In this document: in pieces, positions 33,615 to 42,813 of the stretch
Position numbering within the stretch: the stretch's first letter is position 1
Layout of the letters: each line of letters starts with the position of its first letter
Made by a program: the position numbers and the translations under genes
The notes under the pieces: model-generated
The model's database searches: none
What the model saw: the letters and a program-made list of their open reading frames with translations, nothing else
Told to the model about the DNA's origin: nothing
Assembly: GCF_000152905.1 (NCBI RefSeq)
Contig: NZ_AAMY01000024.1
Span: 1 to 51,115, forward strand
From: Nitrobacter sp. Nb-311A
GTDB taxonomy: Bacteria; Pseudomonadota; Alphaproteobacteria; Rhizobiales; Xanthobacteraceae
DNA length: 51,115 nt
Direction: 5' to 3'

Positions 33615-36600
33615 TTATTCGGCGCTCGGAAGCGAAACGAGTTTTGTCGTTTTTTGTTCGGCCGCTGCCGTCTCGGAGACCTCCGCGCCGGACGTCAACA
33701 GCCGTTTGCTGTAACGCCAGATGAACTTGCCGACATCATCCATCAGGAGGAACATCGCGGGCACAAAGACCAGCGAGAGCAGTGTCGAAAATAGCAGCCC
33801 GCCGATCACTGCGAGCGCCATCGGCGAGCGGAATTCACCGCCGGCACCGAACGCCAGCGCGCTTGGCATCATGCCTGCGACCATCGCGATGGTGGTCATG
33901 ACGATCGGACGGGCGCGCTTCATGCCGGCATCGATGATCGCCTCCTCCCGCGCGTGACCTGCGCGGATTGATTCGACCGCGAACTCCACCAGCATGATCG
34001 CGTTCTTTGTGACGATGCCCATCAGCATCAGGATGCCGATCCAGACGGGCGTCGTGAGCTGCTTGCCCGTGAGCAGCAGGGCCATGATCGCACCGCCAAT
34101 CGATAGCGGCAGCGAGAACAGGATGGTGATCGGTTGCAGGAAGGTGCCGAACAGCAGCACCAGAACCGCATAAACCATCATCAGTCCGGCCGTGATCGCT
34201 GTTGCGAATCCTTCGGAAAGCTCGTTCAGGCTCTCGGCGTCGCCTGAGGGATTGACCTTCACACCCTTCGGAAGGGTCTTCATCACCGGCAGGTCGTTGA
34301 TCTTATCGGTCGCGTCGCCGAGTGCGGCCGTGCCGACGAGGTCGGCCGCGACGGTGGCCTGCCGCTGGCGATCGTAGCGGTTGATGTTGGTGGGGCCTTG
34401 ATCAAGGCTGATATCGGCAACGACGGAAAGCGGGACATGACCGCGACCGCCACCGATCGGCACGCGCATCTGCTCCAGCATCTTCAAGTCGGTGCGTGCG
34501 TCCTCTTCGAGTTGCACGCGGATCGGAACCTGGCGGTCGCCGGCATCGAACTTCGCCAGAGCCGGTCCGACGTCGCCGATCGTCGCAACGCGAATGGTTT
34601 GCGAGAGTTGCTCGGTCGATACCCCAAGACGAGCGGCGAGATCCGCTCGCGGCTGGATTCTGAGTTCGGGACGGTCGAGTGATGTTTCCGGCGTGACATT
34701 GGCGATCAGCGGAATACGCTTCATCTGCGTCGCCAGCTCGTTTGCAACATTGCTGACGATGCCGATGTCGGGTCCGGTCACCACCAGCGAGACCGCGCGC
34801 AAGCCGTTCTCGTCAAGGAACCAGTAACGGATGTCGGGAACGCTTTCGAGCTCCTGTCCGATGGAGAGTTCGAGTTCACGCTGGGTGATGCTACGGTCCT
34901 GCTTCGGGGTGTAGTTGATGATCAGGGAGGCGCGGCGTACCTCCTGCAGTCCTGGCGGCACGCGCCCGCCGTCGACGAAGACGCTCGCCACCTCCGGCCG
35001 TTTGCGCAGGCGCGCGGCGATCTCTTCCGTCATCTTCTCAGTATGCGCGAGCTGCGACCCCGGCGGCAGCTCCATCGCCAGCAGCGACCGCGCGGTGTCC
35101 TGCGCCGGCAGGAAGCCCTGCGGCAGCAACTTGATGCTCCAGATCGAGGCGGCAAAAATCGCAAAGCCGATCAGGACGGTGATGATGTAATGCCGCACCG
35201 ACCAGGTAACGAGGCTGCTATAGGCGCGCAGCACGCGGCCCGGTGGCGGAGGCTCATGCGAATGATCCTTCATGAAGTAAGCGGCGAGCATGGGCGTCAC
35301 GAGGCGCGCTGCGAGAAGTGAGAAGAACACCTGCACCGACACGGTGATGCCGAACTGCTTGAAAAACTGCCCTGCGATGCCCGACATGAAGCTCGCGGGC
35401 GCGAAGATCGCGATGATGGTGAGGCTGATCGCGATCACGGCAAGGCCGATTTCATCCGCGGCTTCCAACGCCGCCCGGTATGGCGATTTCCCCATCCGCA
35501 TGTGGCGCACGATGTTCTCGATCTCGACGATCGCATCGTCGACAAGGATGCCGGTCGAGAGCGTGATCGCGAGGAAGCTGACCAGGTTCAACGAGAAGCC
35601 GAGGAGGTCCATCGCCCAGAAGGCGGGGAAAATCGACAACGGCAGCGAGATCGCGGCGATGATGGTGGCGCGGATGTCGCGAAGGAACAGGAAGACGATG
35701 ATGACAGCAAGCGTGGCGCCTTCGAACAGAGTCGAGATCGCCGCCTCATAGTTGCCTTTGGTGAACTCGACGGAGGTGTCGATGAGCTTCAGATCGACAT
35801 CGGGATATTGCTCCTTCAGCGCGTCGATCCGCTCCTGCACGGCCTTCGCCACCACGACGTCGCTCGCTCCCTTGGAGCGTTTGATGCCGAGCGCGACCAC
35901 CGGCTCGCCGTTGAAGCGGGCAAAGGTCCTGCGGTCTGCGATGGTATCGGTCACCGTGCCGAGATCGTCGAGCCGGATTTCGCTGCCGCCCGGCAGGGAA
36001 ATCATCGTGCCCGCGAGTTCGTTAAGCGTCTTGGCGCCGGCAAGGGTCCGGATCGCCTGATCGTTCTGTCCGATCTCCGCCCGTCCCCCGGCGACATCGA
36101 CGTTGGTGCCGCGCAGCCTCTGGCTGACATCAACGGCCGTCAGCCCCACCGCGTGCAGCCGGTCCGGATCGAGCGACACCAGGATTTCGCGCTCGACGCC
36201 GCCGATGCGCTCCACCTGGGCGACGCCGCGCACGCCCTGTAATGCCCGCTTGACCACGTCGTCGACGAAATACGACAGTTGTTCGGGCGTTTTGCCGGGC
36301 GAAATCGCGGCATATGTGACGATCGGCAATCCGATGACGTCCACGCGCTGGATCAGCGGCTCATTGACGTTCTGCGGGAGGTTGGCGCGGACCCGCGTCA
36401 CGGCGTCCTTGACATCGTTCAGCGCACGATCCGTATTGGTCTCGAGCGCGAACTGGATCGTGGTCAGCGACAAGCCGTCCGTGATCGAGGACGAGATATG
36501 CCGGACGCCCTCGACCCCCGAGACGCCATCCTCGATCGTCTTGGTGACCTGTGCCTCGAGTTCGGCGGGCGCCGCTCCGAACTGCGAGATCGCCACCGAG

Positions 36601-36743
36601 ATTACGGGGATATCCGCGCTCGGTAACCGTGTGATCGCGAGCTTGGTGAAGCTGACCCAGCCCAGCACCAGCAAAATTATCGAAAAAAGGACGGATGGGA
36701 GCGGATGCCTGATCGACCAGGCGGAAATATTGGAGGCCATCAA
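33615..36743 (-). CDS. RND-family efflux pump inner-membrane subunit
   Basis: 1042 residues, full length for HAE1/AcrB-type pumps. N-terminal helix MASNISAWSIRHPLPSVLFSIILL (split here after 20: the helix follows HPLPS), two large periplasmic loops and 12 helices. The proton-relay aspartates are in GILVDDAIVEIENI on TM4, and the paired motif TKNAIMLVEFAVESI is in the C-terminal half. Divergence from true AcrB suggests the MdtB/VexF-like subgroup with unknown substrate. ATG overlaps the adaptor stop (ATGA), so the two are translated together. No outer-membrane factor lies in the window. Confidence 0.93.
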   Translation of the reverse strand: MMASNISAWSIRHPLPSVLFSIILLVLGWVSFTKLAITRLPSADIPVISVAISQFGAAPAELEAQVTKTIEDGVSGVEGVRHISSSITDGLSLTTIQFALETNTDRALNDVKDAVTRVRANLPQNVNEPLIQRVDVIGLPIVTYAAISPGKTPEQLSYFVDDVVKRALQGVRGVAQVERIGGVEREILVSLDPDRLHAVGLTAVDVSQRLRGTNVDVAGGRAEIGQNDQAIRTLAGAKTLNELAGTMISLPGGSEIRLDDLGTVTDTIADRRTFARFNGEPVVALGIKRSKGASDVVVAKAVQERIDALKEQYPDVDLKLIDTSVEFTKGNYEAAISTLFEGATLAVIIVFLFLRDIRATIIAAISLPLSIFPAFWAMDLLGFSLNLVSFLAITLSTGILVDDAIVEIENIVRHMRMGKSPYRAALEAADEIGLAVIAISLTIIAIFAPASFMSGIAGQFFKQFGITVSVQVFFSLLAARLVTPMLAAYFMKDHSHEPPPPGRVLRAYSSLVTWSVRHYIITVLIGFAIFAASIWSIKLLPQGFLPAQDTARSLLAMELPPGSQLAHTEKMTEEIAARLRKRPEVASVFVDGGRVPPGLQEVRRASLIINYTPKQDRSITQRELELSIGQELESVPDIRYWFLDENGLRAVSLVVTGPDIGIVSNVANELATQMKRIPLIANVTPETSLDRPELRIQPRADLAARLGVSTEQLSQTIRVATIGDVGPALAKFDAGDRQVPIRVQLEEDARTDLKMLEQMRVPIGGGRGHVPLSVVADISLDQGPTNINRYDRQRQATVAADLVGTAALGDATDKINDLPVMKTLPKGVKVNPSGDAESLNELSEGFATAITAGLMMVYAVLVLLFGTFLQPITILFSLPLSIGGAIMALLLTGKQLTTPVWIGILMLMGIVTKNAIMLVEFAVESIRAGHAREEAIIDAGMKRARPIVMTTIAMVAGMMPSALAFGAGGEFRSPMALAVIGGLLFSTLLSLVFVPAMFLLMDDVGKFIWRYSKRLLTSGAEVSETAAAEQKTTKLVSLPSAE

Positions 36744-37663
36744 CGTGCTCGCGATCGATCGAGATCATCGGGGAATATGGTCTTGACACGATCGCCGTCA
36801 TGCAGCGACGTGCCGGCATCCGCCACGACGATCTCTCCGACTTTCAATCCTTCCAGGATCTCGACGGCAGCGTCGGACGTCAATCCGATGCGAACGCGAC
36901 GGGTCTCCACAACATCTCCGTTTATCACCTGAACCGTCAGGTGATCGATTGCGGAGCGGGGAATGGCTACGCCGCAACTGCGCCTGGCGTCGATGCTGGC
37001 GCGGGCGAACATTCCGATCCTTAAAGTCGGATCTTCGCTCAGGGACAACCGGACGTGACCCATTTGGGTCTTGCGATCGATTTCGGGGGAAACCAGCCGG
37101 ATGCGCCCGATCAAATCGGGCCCATCTTCGCGGCTGATGCGGGCGCTTGCGCCCGGGTTGAGCTTGAGCAGATGGATCGAAGGCACCTCGGCGTCCAACT
37201 CGACCTCGCCATTGACTGCAATCCGAAACATCGGCCCGGCTTGCGGCGAGGCCGGTGCTCCGACGGCGGTGCGGACTTCGGTGACGAGGCCGGCAGCGGG
37301 CGCACGCAGGACAGATCCCGATTTACTGCCGGGCGAGGGCGTCAGCCGAGCCAGCTCCTGATTTAGCGTGACGGTGTCGCCTTCGCGGACAAGCACGTCG
37401 GTCACCTGCGATCCTTCCGAGTCGGGGCTGACCACCGCTTCCCGGCGCGCGACAACGAAGCCGGTGACGCGAACCATGTCCGAAAAGCAGGCATTGGTCG
37501 CGCGGGCGACGGTCACGAGAGCGCCTCCAGAGAGCCCGGTGTCGTCGGCGGCGGACGAAGGGCTCCCGCCGCCGATAGTCGCCGCCAGTATGCCAAAAAA
37601 CAGGCCGGAGGCGAGCTTACGCGCGCATCGCGGCCCAAATGCAAAATCCGAAAGTTGCCTCAC
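36740..37663 (-). CDS. RND periplasmic adaptor (membrane fusion protein)
   Basis: 307 residues if started at GTG 37663; upstream in-frame codons lack a clear site. Signal-like stretch LASGLFFGILAATIGGGSPSSA, lipoyl halves VTDVLVREGDTVTLNQELARL and LRAPAAGLVTEVRTAVGAP, beta-barrel NGEVELDAEVPSIHLLKLNPG, and C-terminal EILEGLKVGEIVVADAGTSLHDGDRV. It overlaps the pump gene by 4 bases and follows the caspase-TPR gene by 116 bases. It is a paralogue of the adaptor at 21834, including the unusual conserved cysteines (ACFSDMVRVTG, RRSCGVAIP). Confidence 0.9.
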   Translation of the reverse strand: MRQLSDFAFGPRCARKLASGLFFGILAATIGGGSPSSAADDTGLSGGALVTVARATNACFSDMVRVTGFVVARREAVVSPDSEGSQVTDVLVREGDTVTLNQELARLTPSPGSKSGSVLRAPAAGLVTEVRTAVGAPASPQAGPMFRIAVNGEVELDAEVPSIHLLKLNPGASARISREDGPDLIGRIRLVSPEIDRKTQMGHVRLSLSEDPTLRIGMFARASIDARRSCGVAIPRSAIDHLTVQVINGDVVETRRVRIGLTSDAAVEILEGLKVGEIVVADAGTSLHDGDRVKTIFPDDLDRSRAR

Positions 37664-37779
37664 CCTGTAATTCTCACATTGAACGCGCCGCGTATCTTGA
37701 TGCGGCAACAAATCTATACGGCGCATCCGCAATCGCAAAACGAGCGGGTCAAGAATCATCACAATGCAGGTTTACTACG

Positions 37780-39300
37780 TCAGCGTACGCCGTACCCGGC
37801 AAACTCCTTCGCGATGTCCGGATCCATTGCCTTGGCGTTGGCGATGTCCAGGTTGCCCTCCGCGACGGCGCCGCTGCGTTGCCTGGCAAGGCCTCGGCCA
37901 TAAAGCGAGGAGGTCAGCCTGGGGTTGATCTTGAGCGCCGCGTCGAAATCCGCGATCGCGTCCTTGTTCGCGCCGCTCTTCAGGTTAAGCAGGCCGCGGC
38001 TGTCCAGCGCATCTACGAAGCCCGGCCTCAGCTTCAGCGCCTTGTCGCAGTCGCGCCGCGCGGACTGCAACTCGCCGATTACAGTCCGGGTCCAACAGCG
38101 ATTGTTGTAGGCCTCGACGTCCTTCGGATTGAGTCGGATCGTCGCGTCGAAATCCTTGATGGCAAGTGCATAGGCGCCCTTGCTGGCATAGACCTGTCCG
38201 CGCCGATAGAGTGCGTTGGCGTCGTCTGTCCTGGCGGCGATCCTGGACGTCAGCGATTTGATCGTTGGATCGTCGGCCAAAGCCAGCGCCGTCTTCTTGT
38301 CATCCCGGATTTGGGGCGGAGGTTCCGCCGGAGGTTTTGGGGCCTGACTCGACGAGGATTCGGGCGCCGGAGGCGGAGGTGCGGACGCGGCAGCGGGTGT
38401 CGCCTGCGGAGCAGGTACGGGCGGGGGCGGCGCAACGGGTGGAGCTGGCGCAACGGGTGGAGATAAAGACTCGGCCTGCGGGGTGGGCGGCGACGATGGC
38501 GTTGCAGCGACATCCGGTTGGTCCCGGCCGGGAATAAAATAGAAATCCTCGGCCAAGGACGACGAAATCCACGGCACCTGCTCGGCGCGCGAGGCTCGCG
38601 TCACCCCGACACGGGTGCGGTTCAGCGTCTCCTCGGCTGTCAGGCCGGGGACGCGGATCTCCTTCAGCAATTCGCTCACGAACAGGCTATGATCGGCGCC
38701 GGCATCGCTGAACACCGAGCTCAATGCCGCAGAATACATCACCAGCGTTCCGCTCGGCGCGATCACCGGAGCCAAACCGGCCGAAAAGCTGCGGAAGCGG
38801 CGCTCGAACGGATTGCGGCGGGAAGCGTCAAGCAGCGCGATCTTGACTCCGGCGCCGCGATTATTGATCTCGCCCAAAATGGTCTCCAGGCTAAAGCCGT
38901 CGCGGCGCACGTCCGCTTCGGTCCACAGCTGTGCGTCGACCGGGATGAGATAGCTTTGGCGTCCGGACTGAATGCCGTATCCGCTGAAGAAGATCAGCGC
39001 GACGCTGCCGGGCTTGATGCGGGTGTAGAGGCGCTTGAGCGCGAGGCGCATGGCTTCGCCGGTCAGATTCTCGCCGGTTTCGACGTCGAATCCGTCATGC
39101 TTCAGTTCGGCGGCAACATCGCGGGCATCGTTGATCGGTTCCTTGAGCGGCGCCTCGCTGTCCGGATAGGCGGCATTGCCGATGACAAGCGCGACCCGTG
39201 TGCTGCCGTCGGCTGCGGCTGCGGCCGATGCGACCGCCCGCGCCATCACAAGCACCGTCGCCAGCGTCAACACGGTCAGCACCGCAACCCGAATGTTCAT
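37780..39300 (-). CDS. Pseudocaspase with proline-rich linker and TPR repeats
   Basis: 506 residues from ATG 39300 (a TTG at 39315 is possible). Signal-like helix (about 3-28), then the caspase fold: RVALVIGNAAYPDSEAPLKE, FFSGYGIQ with the catalytic His replaced by Tyr108, and LLDASRRNPFERRF with the Cys replaced by Ser159, the Tyr-Ser pair known from other prokaryotic pseudo-orthocaspases. A Pro/Ala-rich linker spans about 270-335. Four TPR-like units follow (ANALYRRGQVYASKGAYALA, AYNNRCWTRTVIGELQSARR, and so on). It is probably a periplasmic binding scaffold. It lies directly upstream of the RND adaptor on the same strand. Confidence 0.9.
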   Translation of the reverse strand: MNIRVAVLTVLTLATVLVMARAVASAAAAADGSTRVALVIGNAAYPDSEAPLKEPINDARDVAAELKHDGFDVETGENLTGEAMRLALKRLYTRIKPGSVALIFFSGYGIQSGRQSYLIPVDAQLWTEADVRRDGFSLETILGEINNRGAGVKIALLDASRRNPFERRFRSFSAGLAPVIAPSGTLVMYSAALSSVFSDAGADHSLFVSELLKEIRVPGLTAEETLNRTRVGVTRASRAEQVPWISSSLAEDFYFIPGRDQPDVAATPSSPPTPQAESLSPPVAPAPPVAPPPPVPAPQATPAAASAPPPPAPESSSSQAPKPPAEPPPQIRDDKKTALALADDPTIKSLTSRIAARTDDANALYRRGQVYASKGAYALAIKDFDATIRLNPKDVEAYNNRCWTRTVIGELQSARRDCDKALKLRPGFVDALDSRGLLNLKSGANKDAIADFDAALKINPRLTSSLYGRGLARQRSGAVAEGNLDIANAKAMDPDIAKEFAGYGVR

Positions 39301-39499
39301 GCGACGCCAGTCCAAGAGTTAAACGCCATTCCAACACACGCCGCGGGGACCTTATCTTACGCGATCCGAATTTTCAAACCGACGACGCGACGCCTGTCAA
39401 CGGTTGGTAAATGCGCGGCTGGCGCGTCAATGACCGCATTCGCGCCGCGTGGTCGTGCGAGCGGCATGGCGGCTCCAAAGCGGCATCGCGGTATCAGCA

Positions 39500-40138
39500 T
39501 CATTTATTCGCAGCCTGCTCTTTCGCGGCCATATTGACGACCTCGACGCGACGGTTCTCCGGAGCGAACGGGTCTGCCGAATTCTTGTATCCTTCTTTTC
39601 CATATCCCACCGCGACCAAATTTGCCGCCGGAATCTTGTATCTCTCCATAAGGAAGCGCTTCACGGCCTCAGCTCGGCGTTCGGACAGGTTGTGATTGTA
39701 GGCGTCGGATCCCTTGCCGTCAGTGTGCCCGCCGAGCATAATGACGGAGCCTGCCAGCTCGTCGCTGGTCAGCGCCTTTCCAAGGCTGTGCAACTGCGGC
39801 TCGGTCCGTGGCGTCACAGCCGCGGAATCGAAATCGAAATTGATGTCCAGATCGATCTTCGGACGTTTGGCGGCAATCTCGGCCAGGTGATCTCGGTCGC
39901 CCATGGACAGCGAGCGGGCCTTGCCGCGCACGCTTTTGACGAAATCCAGATCGCTCGTGCTCAGCGCCGGCTGCGCGGGTGCGCTGAGGCTTCGCGTCTT
40001 GGAGACCTTAAGCCCGTCGATAATCTGCCGGGCGGAAAGGTCGCCGGCCGAAACGCCTTGCGGCGCGGCGATCGCGGCCAAGCCGGCCGCCAGAATGGCT
40101 GCGCTCAGCTTTTTCCCGATAATCGTCTGAATCGACAT
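39500..40138 (-). CDS. OmpA-family outer-membrane/peptidoglycan-binding protein
   Basis: 212 residues from ATG 40138, preceded by GGGAGATG. A signal peptide (LSAAILAAGLAAIAAPQGVSA) leads into a Ser/Ala-rich linker and a C-terminal OmpA domain (about 100-205): DINFDFDSAAVTP, LGGHTDGKGSDAYNHNLSERRAEAVKRF, and VGYGKEGYKNSADPFAPENRRVEV. The Asp and Arg that hold diaminopimelate (HTDG..., NLSERRA) are present, so it should tether to peptidoglycan. It is first of four same-strand envelope genes leading to the RND pump. Confidence 0.92.
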   Translation of the reverse strand: MSIQTIIGKKLSAAILAAGLAAIAAPQGVSAGDLSARQIIDGLKVSKTRSLSAPAQPALSTSDLDFVKSVRGKARSLSMGDRDHLAEIAAKRPKIDLDINFDFDSAAVTPRTEPQLHSLGKALTSDELAGSVIMLGGHTDGKGSDAYNHNLSERRAEAVKRFLMERYKIPAANLVAVGYGKEGYKNSADPFAPENRRVEVVNMAAKEQAANK

Positions 40139-40347
40139 GATCATCTCCCATTTCTGTTCACTGGTCCGCCGCACGATGGACTGTCAGAGCAGTATTCTAT
40201 GCGTGACCTGCGCCATTTCTACCGTGACGGGCGTCACAAAGGTAACCGGTTATCACCGCCCCGTCTGTCCCGATTTGACGCCGGTCAGCGGAAGTTCGTT
40301 CGAAATTATTCAAGGCATGGAGGTGCATCAACAGGCCCTTCGAAATC

Positions 40348-40373
40348 GGAACCAGCTAGCCAAATAGCGCGTT
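40348..40373 (+). promoter_or_regulatory. EcfG-type general-stress promoter before the MFS-otsB-GH15 operon
   Basis: GGAAC (40348-40352), 17-base spacer, CGTT (40370-40373): the EcfG consensus GGAAC-N16/17-CGTT. It lies about 190 bases before the MFS start. A second such site precedes otsA, and none of the other GGAAC sequences I checked fits. Confidence 0.65.
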
Positions 40374-40561
40374 TGCTAGTCCAGCTACGTTTACTGTCCC
40401 GCTAAAAAGGGGAGGGGGCCTGACGGGTGGACTGCCGGCGGTCCACAGTTTATGTCCCGACGCATTCCATGGAATACTGAGCGACCCCGAGCGTTTCGCT
40501 CGGCCGATGGCCACGGACAAGCCCGCCGGCCACACGCTTTTTGACGATTGAAAGGCCATCA

Positions 40562-42007
40562 TTGCAGGAACCGAAGGACCGGATCGTCGAGACAGACATT
40601 CCCGCGCGTCTCGACAGCCTGCGCTGGAGCTCGTTCCATACGAGGGTCGTGACCGCTCTCGGTATTACTTGGATACTGGACGGGCTGGAGGTAACGCTTG
40701 CCGGCGCGCTTTCCGGCGCGCTCAAGGACAGCCCCATTCTTCGCTTCAGCAACCTCGATATCGGCGTCGCCGGCAGCGCCTATCTTATCGGAGCCGTGCT
40801 CGGGGCGCTGGGCTTCGGCTGGCTGACCGATCGCATCGGGCGCAAGAAACTTTTTTTCGTCACGTTGGCGCTCTATCTGGCCGCGACGGCGGCGACCTCG
40901 TTGTCCTGGAACGTCGCCAGCTTCGCATTGTTCCGGTTTCTCACGGGGGCAGGCATCGGAGGCGAATATACCGCGATCAATTCGACGATTCAGGAACTGG
41001 TGCCGGCGCGTTACCGAGGCTGGACCGACCTGAGCATCAATGGCAGTTTCTGGGTCGGCGCTGCCCTCGGCGCGGTGGGCGCGATCGTGCTGCTCGACCC
41101 ACTCGTCATTGATCCCGAACTAGGCTGGCGGCTCGCGTTCCTCACCGGCGCAGCCCTGGGGCTTGTCGTGTTTGTGATGCGCCTGTGGATTCCGGAAAGT
41201 CCCCGGTGGCTGATGATTCATGGCCGGCCGGATGAAGCGGCGGGCGTTGTCGCCGACATCGAACAGATAGCGGTTCGCCACTCCGATGCACCCGCCGAAG
41301 GGATCTGGCCGATGATCAGGCTCCGGATGCGCAGCCACACCCCGCTGCGCGAAGTGGTTCGGACGCTGTTCGAAACGTATCGGCAACGCTCGCTGGTCGG
41401 CCTTGCGCTGATGACCGCGCAGGCGTTCTTCTACAATGCGATCTTCTTTACTTACGCGCTGGTGCTATCGACCTTTTACAACATCTCGGCGGAGCGGATC
41501 GGGTGGTATCTCCTGCCGTTCGCGGCGGGTAATTTTCTCGGACCGCTGCTGCTCGGCCGGCTGTTTGATACCGTCGGACGCCGCGCGATGATCGCGTTCA
41601 CCTACGGGATCTCCGGCGTTCTGCTCGTCATAACAGGCTATCTTTTCGCCTCCGGCGTCCTGACCGCACAGACCCAGACGATCGCGTGGATGGTGATCTT
41701 TTTCTTTGCTTCGGCGGCCGCCAGTTCGGCTTACCTGACGGTGAGCGAGACTTTTCCCCTCGAAGTGCGGGCGCTGGCGATTGCGGTATTCTATTCCGTG
41801 GGGACCGGAATCGGTGGCGTCGTCGGTCCGACGCTGTTCGGCGCCTTGATCGACAGCGGCTCGCGTGACAGCGTATTCGCCGGATATTGTTTCGGGTCGG
41901 CGTTAATGATCGTAGCCGCGCTGATCGGTTGGCGATATGGAATTGCCGCCGAACGGCGTTCGTTGGAATCGGTGGCGTCGCCGCTTGCCGTTGTGGAGTC
42001 ACGATGA
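40562..42007 (+). CDS. MFS transporter (sugar/metabolite porter-like)
   Basis: About 481 residues from TTG 40562, which has AAAGG seven bases upstream; TTG 40541 is an alternative. Twelve membrane helices, with the MFS signature GWLTDRIGRKKLFF between helices 2 and 3, RFLTGAGIGGEYTAINSTIQEL and its second-half repeat GRLFDTVGRRAMI. PESPRWLM before the central loop is a sugar-porter/metabolite:H+ symporter mark. Substrate unknown; co-transcription with otsB and GH15 suggests an osmolyte or sugar. The last codon overlaps otsB (ATGA). Confidence 0.88.
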   Translation: MQEPKDRIVETDIPARLDSLRWSSFHTRVVTALGITWILDGLEVTLAGALSGALKDSPILRFSNLDIGVAGSAYLIGAVLGALGFGWLTDRIGRKKLFFVTLALYLAATAATSLSWNVASFALFRFLTGAGIGGEYTAINSTIQELVPARYRGWTDLSINGSFWVGAALGAVGAIVLLDPLVIDPELGWRLAFLTGAALGLVVFVMRLWIPESPRWLMIHGRPDEAAGVVADIEQIAVRHSDAPAEGIWPMIRLRMRSHTPLREVVRTLFETYRQRSLVGLALMTAQAFFYNAIFFTYALVLSTFYNISAERIGWYLLPFAAGNFLGPLLLGRLFDTVGRRAMIAFTYGISGVLLVITGYLFASGVLTAQTQTIAWMVIFFFASAAASSAYLTVSETFPLEVRALAIAVFYSVGTGIGGVVGPTLFGALIDSGSRDSVFAGYCFGSALMIVAALIGWRYGIAAERRSLESVASPLAVVESR

Positions 42008-42813
42008 ATCGGGGTGTAATGGAAACCGTACCGAACAAAACCGCTTCCGCGGCCGCCGACCCCGAGCCTCACACGTTGCCGCTCGGTACATCTGCGCTGT
42101 TGCTCGATATCGACGGTACGCTGCTTGATCTCGCGCCCTCGCCGAACGAGGTCTACGTGCCGCCAAAGCTCGCGCGGTCGCTGTCGCGGCTGCTGACGCG
42201 GATGGATGGCGCGCTCGCTCTGGTCAGCGGTCGATCGCTCAGCGACATCGACCGGATTTTCGCGCCGGTGCTGTTTCCAGCTGTGGGTGGCCACGGCGCG
42301 GAGATGCGGATTTCGATCGAAAGCGAGGCCGTGGCTGCGCAGGCGCCGCCGCTCAATCCGGATTTAATCCGACGTTTTGCAGCGATCGCCGAACTGCATC
42401 CCGGCATCCTGGTCGAGAACAAGGGTTACTCGCTGGCGCTCCATTTCAGAAAGGCGCCGGATATCGAGCGCGTGATCTATGATCGGGTCTCGGCAATACG
42501 CGCCGACCTGCCGAACGCGCCAATAGAGGTGCTGCCGGGCAAGTTCGTCTGCGAGATCAAGCATTCTGGATTTACCAAGGCGACCGGAGTAACCGAACTG
42601 ATGTCGCATCAGCCGTTCAAGGGCCGTCGGCCGGTTTTTATCGGCGACGATGTGACCGATGAAACGGTCTTTGCCATTATGCCGGACATGAAGGGCTTGT
42701 CATTCTCGGTCGGACGGCGTGCCCAAGGCGTGAACGGCCACTTTCAAGCGCCCAGCAATGTCAGGTCCTGGCTGGCCCGCCTGCTCGACGGTGAACGAGC
42801 GGTCGCTGAATGA
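42004..42813 (+). CDS. otsB: Trehalose-6-phosphate phosphatase
   Basis: 269-residue HAD phosphatase that removes phosphate from trehalose-6-phosphate. Motif I is LLLDIDGTLLDLAPSP (nucleophile and acid Asp), motif II LVSGRS, motif III Lys in KFVCEIKHSGFTKATGV, and motif IV FIGDDVTDETVF. The cap domain lies between (YSLALHFRKAPD). Start ATG 42004 overlaps the MFS stop, and the gene overlaps the GH15 gene by 4 bases; this is a tightly coupled three-gene unit under the EcfG-type promoter at 40348. Confidence 0.95.
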   Translation: MNRGVMETVPNKTASAAADPEPHTLPLGTSALLLDIDGTLLDLAPSPNEVYVPPKLARSLSRLLTRMDGALALVSGRSLSDIDRIFAPVLFPAVGGHGAEMRISIESEAVAAQAPPLNPDLIRRFAAIAELHPGILVENKGYSLALHFRKAPDIERVIYDRVSAIRADLPNAPIEVLPGKFVCEIKHSGFTKATGVTELMSHQPFKGRRPVFIGDDVTDETVFAIMPDMKGLSFSVGRRAQGVNGHFQAPSNVRSWLARLLDGERAVAE

